Positions 32,623-33,138 of a stretch of DNA of 33,138 nucleotides are shown in pieces. This DNA is from Deltaproteobacteria bacterium (lineage in GTDB: Bacteria; Desulfobacterota; Desulfarculia; Adiutricales; Adiutricaceae): the NCBI GenBank assembly GCA_031278635.1, contig JAITKA010000091.1, positions 1 through 33,138 on the forward strand, read 5' to 3'. The position numbers and the translations under genes were made by a program. Each line of letters starts with the position of its first letter. Within the stretch, counting starts at the first letter, position 1. A model generated the notes under the pieces. The model was given only the letters and a program-made list of their open reading frames with translations, made no database searches and was not told the DNA's origin.

Positions 32623-33138
32623 CTAAAACAACCGAGGCGACCTGGGCCCGCGCATGGCCGGCCGGTTCCCCTTGGGCGTCACCTCGCCCCACGCGCAATC
32701 CCGCGGCAAATCGGGCCCGATACCGTCCAATAAAGCCCCCACCCACAGGATCTGTATCCTAGCGTGCCTGCCGCCCCCGGGCGACTCGTAAAAGCCCGCC
32801 TCGGCCGCCTCCGCCAACATCCGGGAAGTCGGCTCGCTTAGCGTCACCAAGAGCCCAATCGCCGCCCCCTCCCTCTCCACGGCGCCGCGGAGCTCCCCCA
32901 CCATGGGGTCCCCCAGGTCACCGCCCTTAACCGTGACAACGATTTTTTTGTCCTTCTTGTCCCCGTCGCCGAAACGCATGACCCCGTCAATGCCCCCGTA
33001 AGCCCCTTCCTTGGTCTCCCCCACGGGCCTTGCGCCCACCAGGGAACACGCCCAGCACCGGAACCGATACCCCCCGTCCGGCTTCCCCATGGCCAACTCC
33101 CTGGCCGACCCCAGATCTTTCGGCATCCCCTCCACCTC
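32623..33138 (-). CDS. C-terminal part of a DNA methylase-associated protein, restriction-endonuclease-like domain (cut by window edge)
   Basis: The frame is open to the right edge, giving about 171 residues; a GTG at 33135 and an ATG in GMPKDLG are internal candidates, but the gene probably continues upstream. The pattern CWACSLVGARPVG, then YGGIDGVMRF, IVVTVKGGDL, LRGAVEREGAAIGLLVTL, EAAEAGFYESPGG and RIQILWVGALL matches the Mrr/PD-(D/E)xK-like domain at the C-terminus of many N4/N6 DNA methylases. The likely metal-site residues are the Asp of GGIDG and the Lys of TVKGG. Where the family normally has Gln (QVKGG), this protein has Thr. The methylase domain itself cannot be seen. The gene may belong to a solitary modification enzyme or a defence system lying to the right. 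Confidence 0.75.
   Translation of the reverse strand, partial: EVEGMPKDLGSARELAMGKPDGGYRFRCWACSLVGARPVGETKEGAYGGIDGVMRFGDGDKKDKKIVVTVKGGDLGDPMVGELRGAVEREGAAIGLLVTLSEPTSRMLAEAAEAGFYESPGGGRHARIQILWVGALLDGIGPDLPRDCAWGEVTPKGNRPAMRGPRSPRLF

Overview
The window comes from a GC-rich, Gram-negative bacterium. The main clues are a Pal-type outer-membrane lipoprotein, CheA and hybrid histidine kinases. Two gene orders, rpmE-DUF1385-prfA-prmC and alaS next to recA, are ones I recall from Desulfovibrio-like Desulfobacterota (former Deltaproteobacteria). Adjacent folD and fchA would fit an acetogen-like or folate-fermenting C1 metabolism. The taxonomic reading is an inference from layout and composition, not a match to a named genome.

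Layout, left to right. 1-7.8 kb, all minus strand: the N-terminal two thirds of a CheA-type kinase (cut by the window edge), a response regulator, an orphan Pal lipoprotein with a clear terminator, a NAD-dependent sugar-nucleotide epimerase, and an 889-residue exported helical-repeat protein of unknown function. 7.8-12.4 kb is an accessory island. It holds two full-length transposase-like genes of two different IS1634/IS4-type lineages, each missing residues of the expected DDE triad. Between them lies a small AT-rich gene with its own Shine-Dalgarno sequence and terminator, and the island carries large perfect palindromes. 12.4-18.1 kb, minus strand, is core: prmC, prfA, a DUF1385 membrane protein, rpmE, fchA and folD. 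FolD and FchA both act on methylene/methenyl-tetrahydrofolate. PrfA and PrmC are substrate and modifying enzyme and overlap by 8 nt.

18.4-26.2 kb is a plus-strand block: an exported phosphodiester-glycosidase (NAGPA) domain protein, a nucleosidase/phosphorylase of the MTA/SAH nucleosidase fold, an AT-rich gap with 33-bp repeats, a macro-domain protein fused to a helix-turn-helix-like tail, and an EvgS-like hybrid sensor kinase. 26.2-32.0 kb returns to the minus strand with purD, alaS and recA. The 640 bp upstream of recA is dense in hairpins. The last gene, cut by the right edge, is the restriction-endonuclease-like C-terminus found at the end of some DNA methylases.

The points most worth following are the two catalytically altered transposase-like proteins around the small gene, the structured element at 32438-32552, the macro-HTH gene with its 33-bp repeats and neighbouring nucleosidase, and a possible coupled minigene in front of rpmE.
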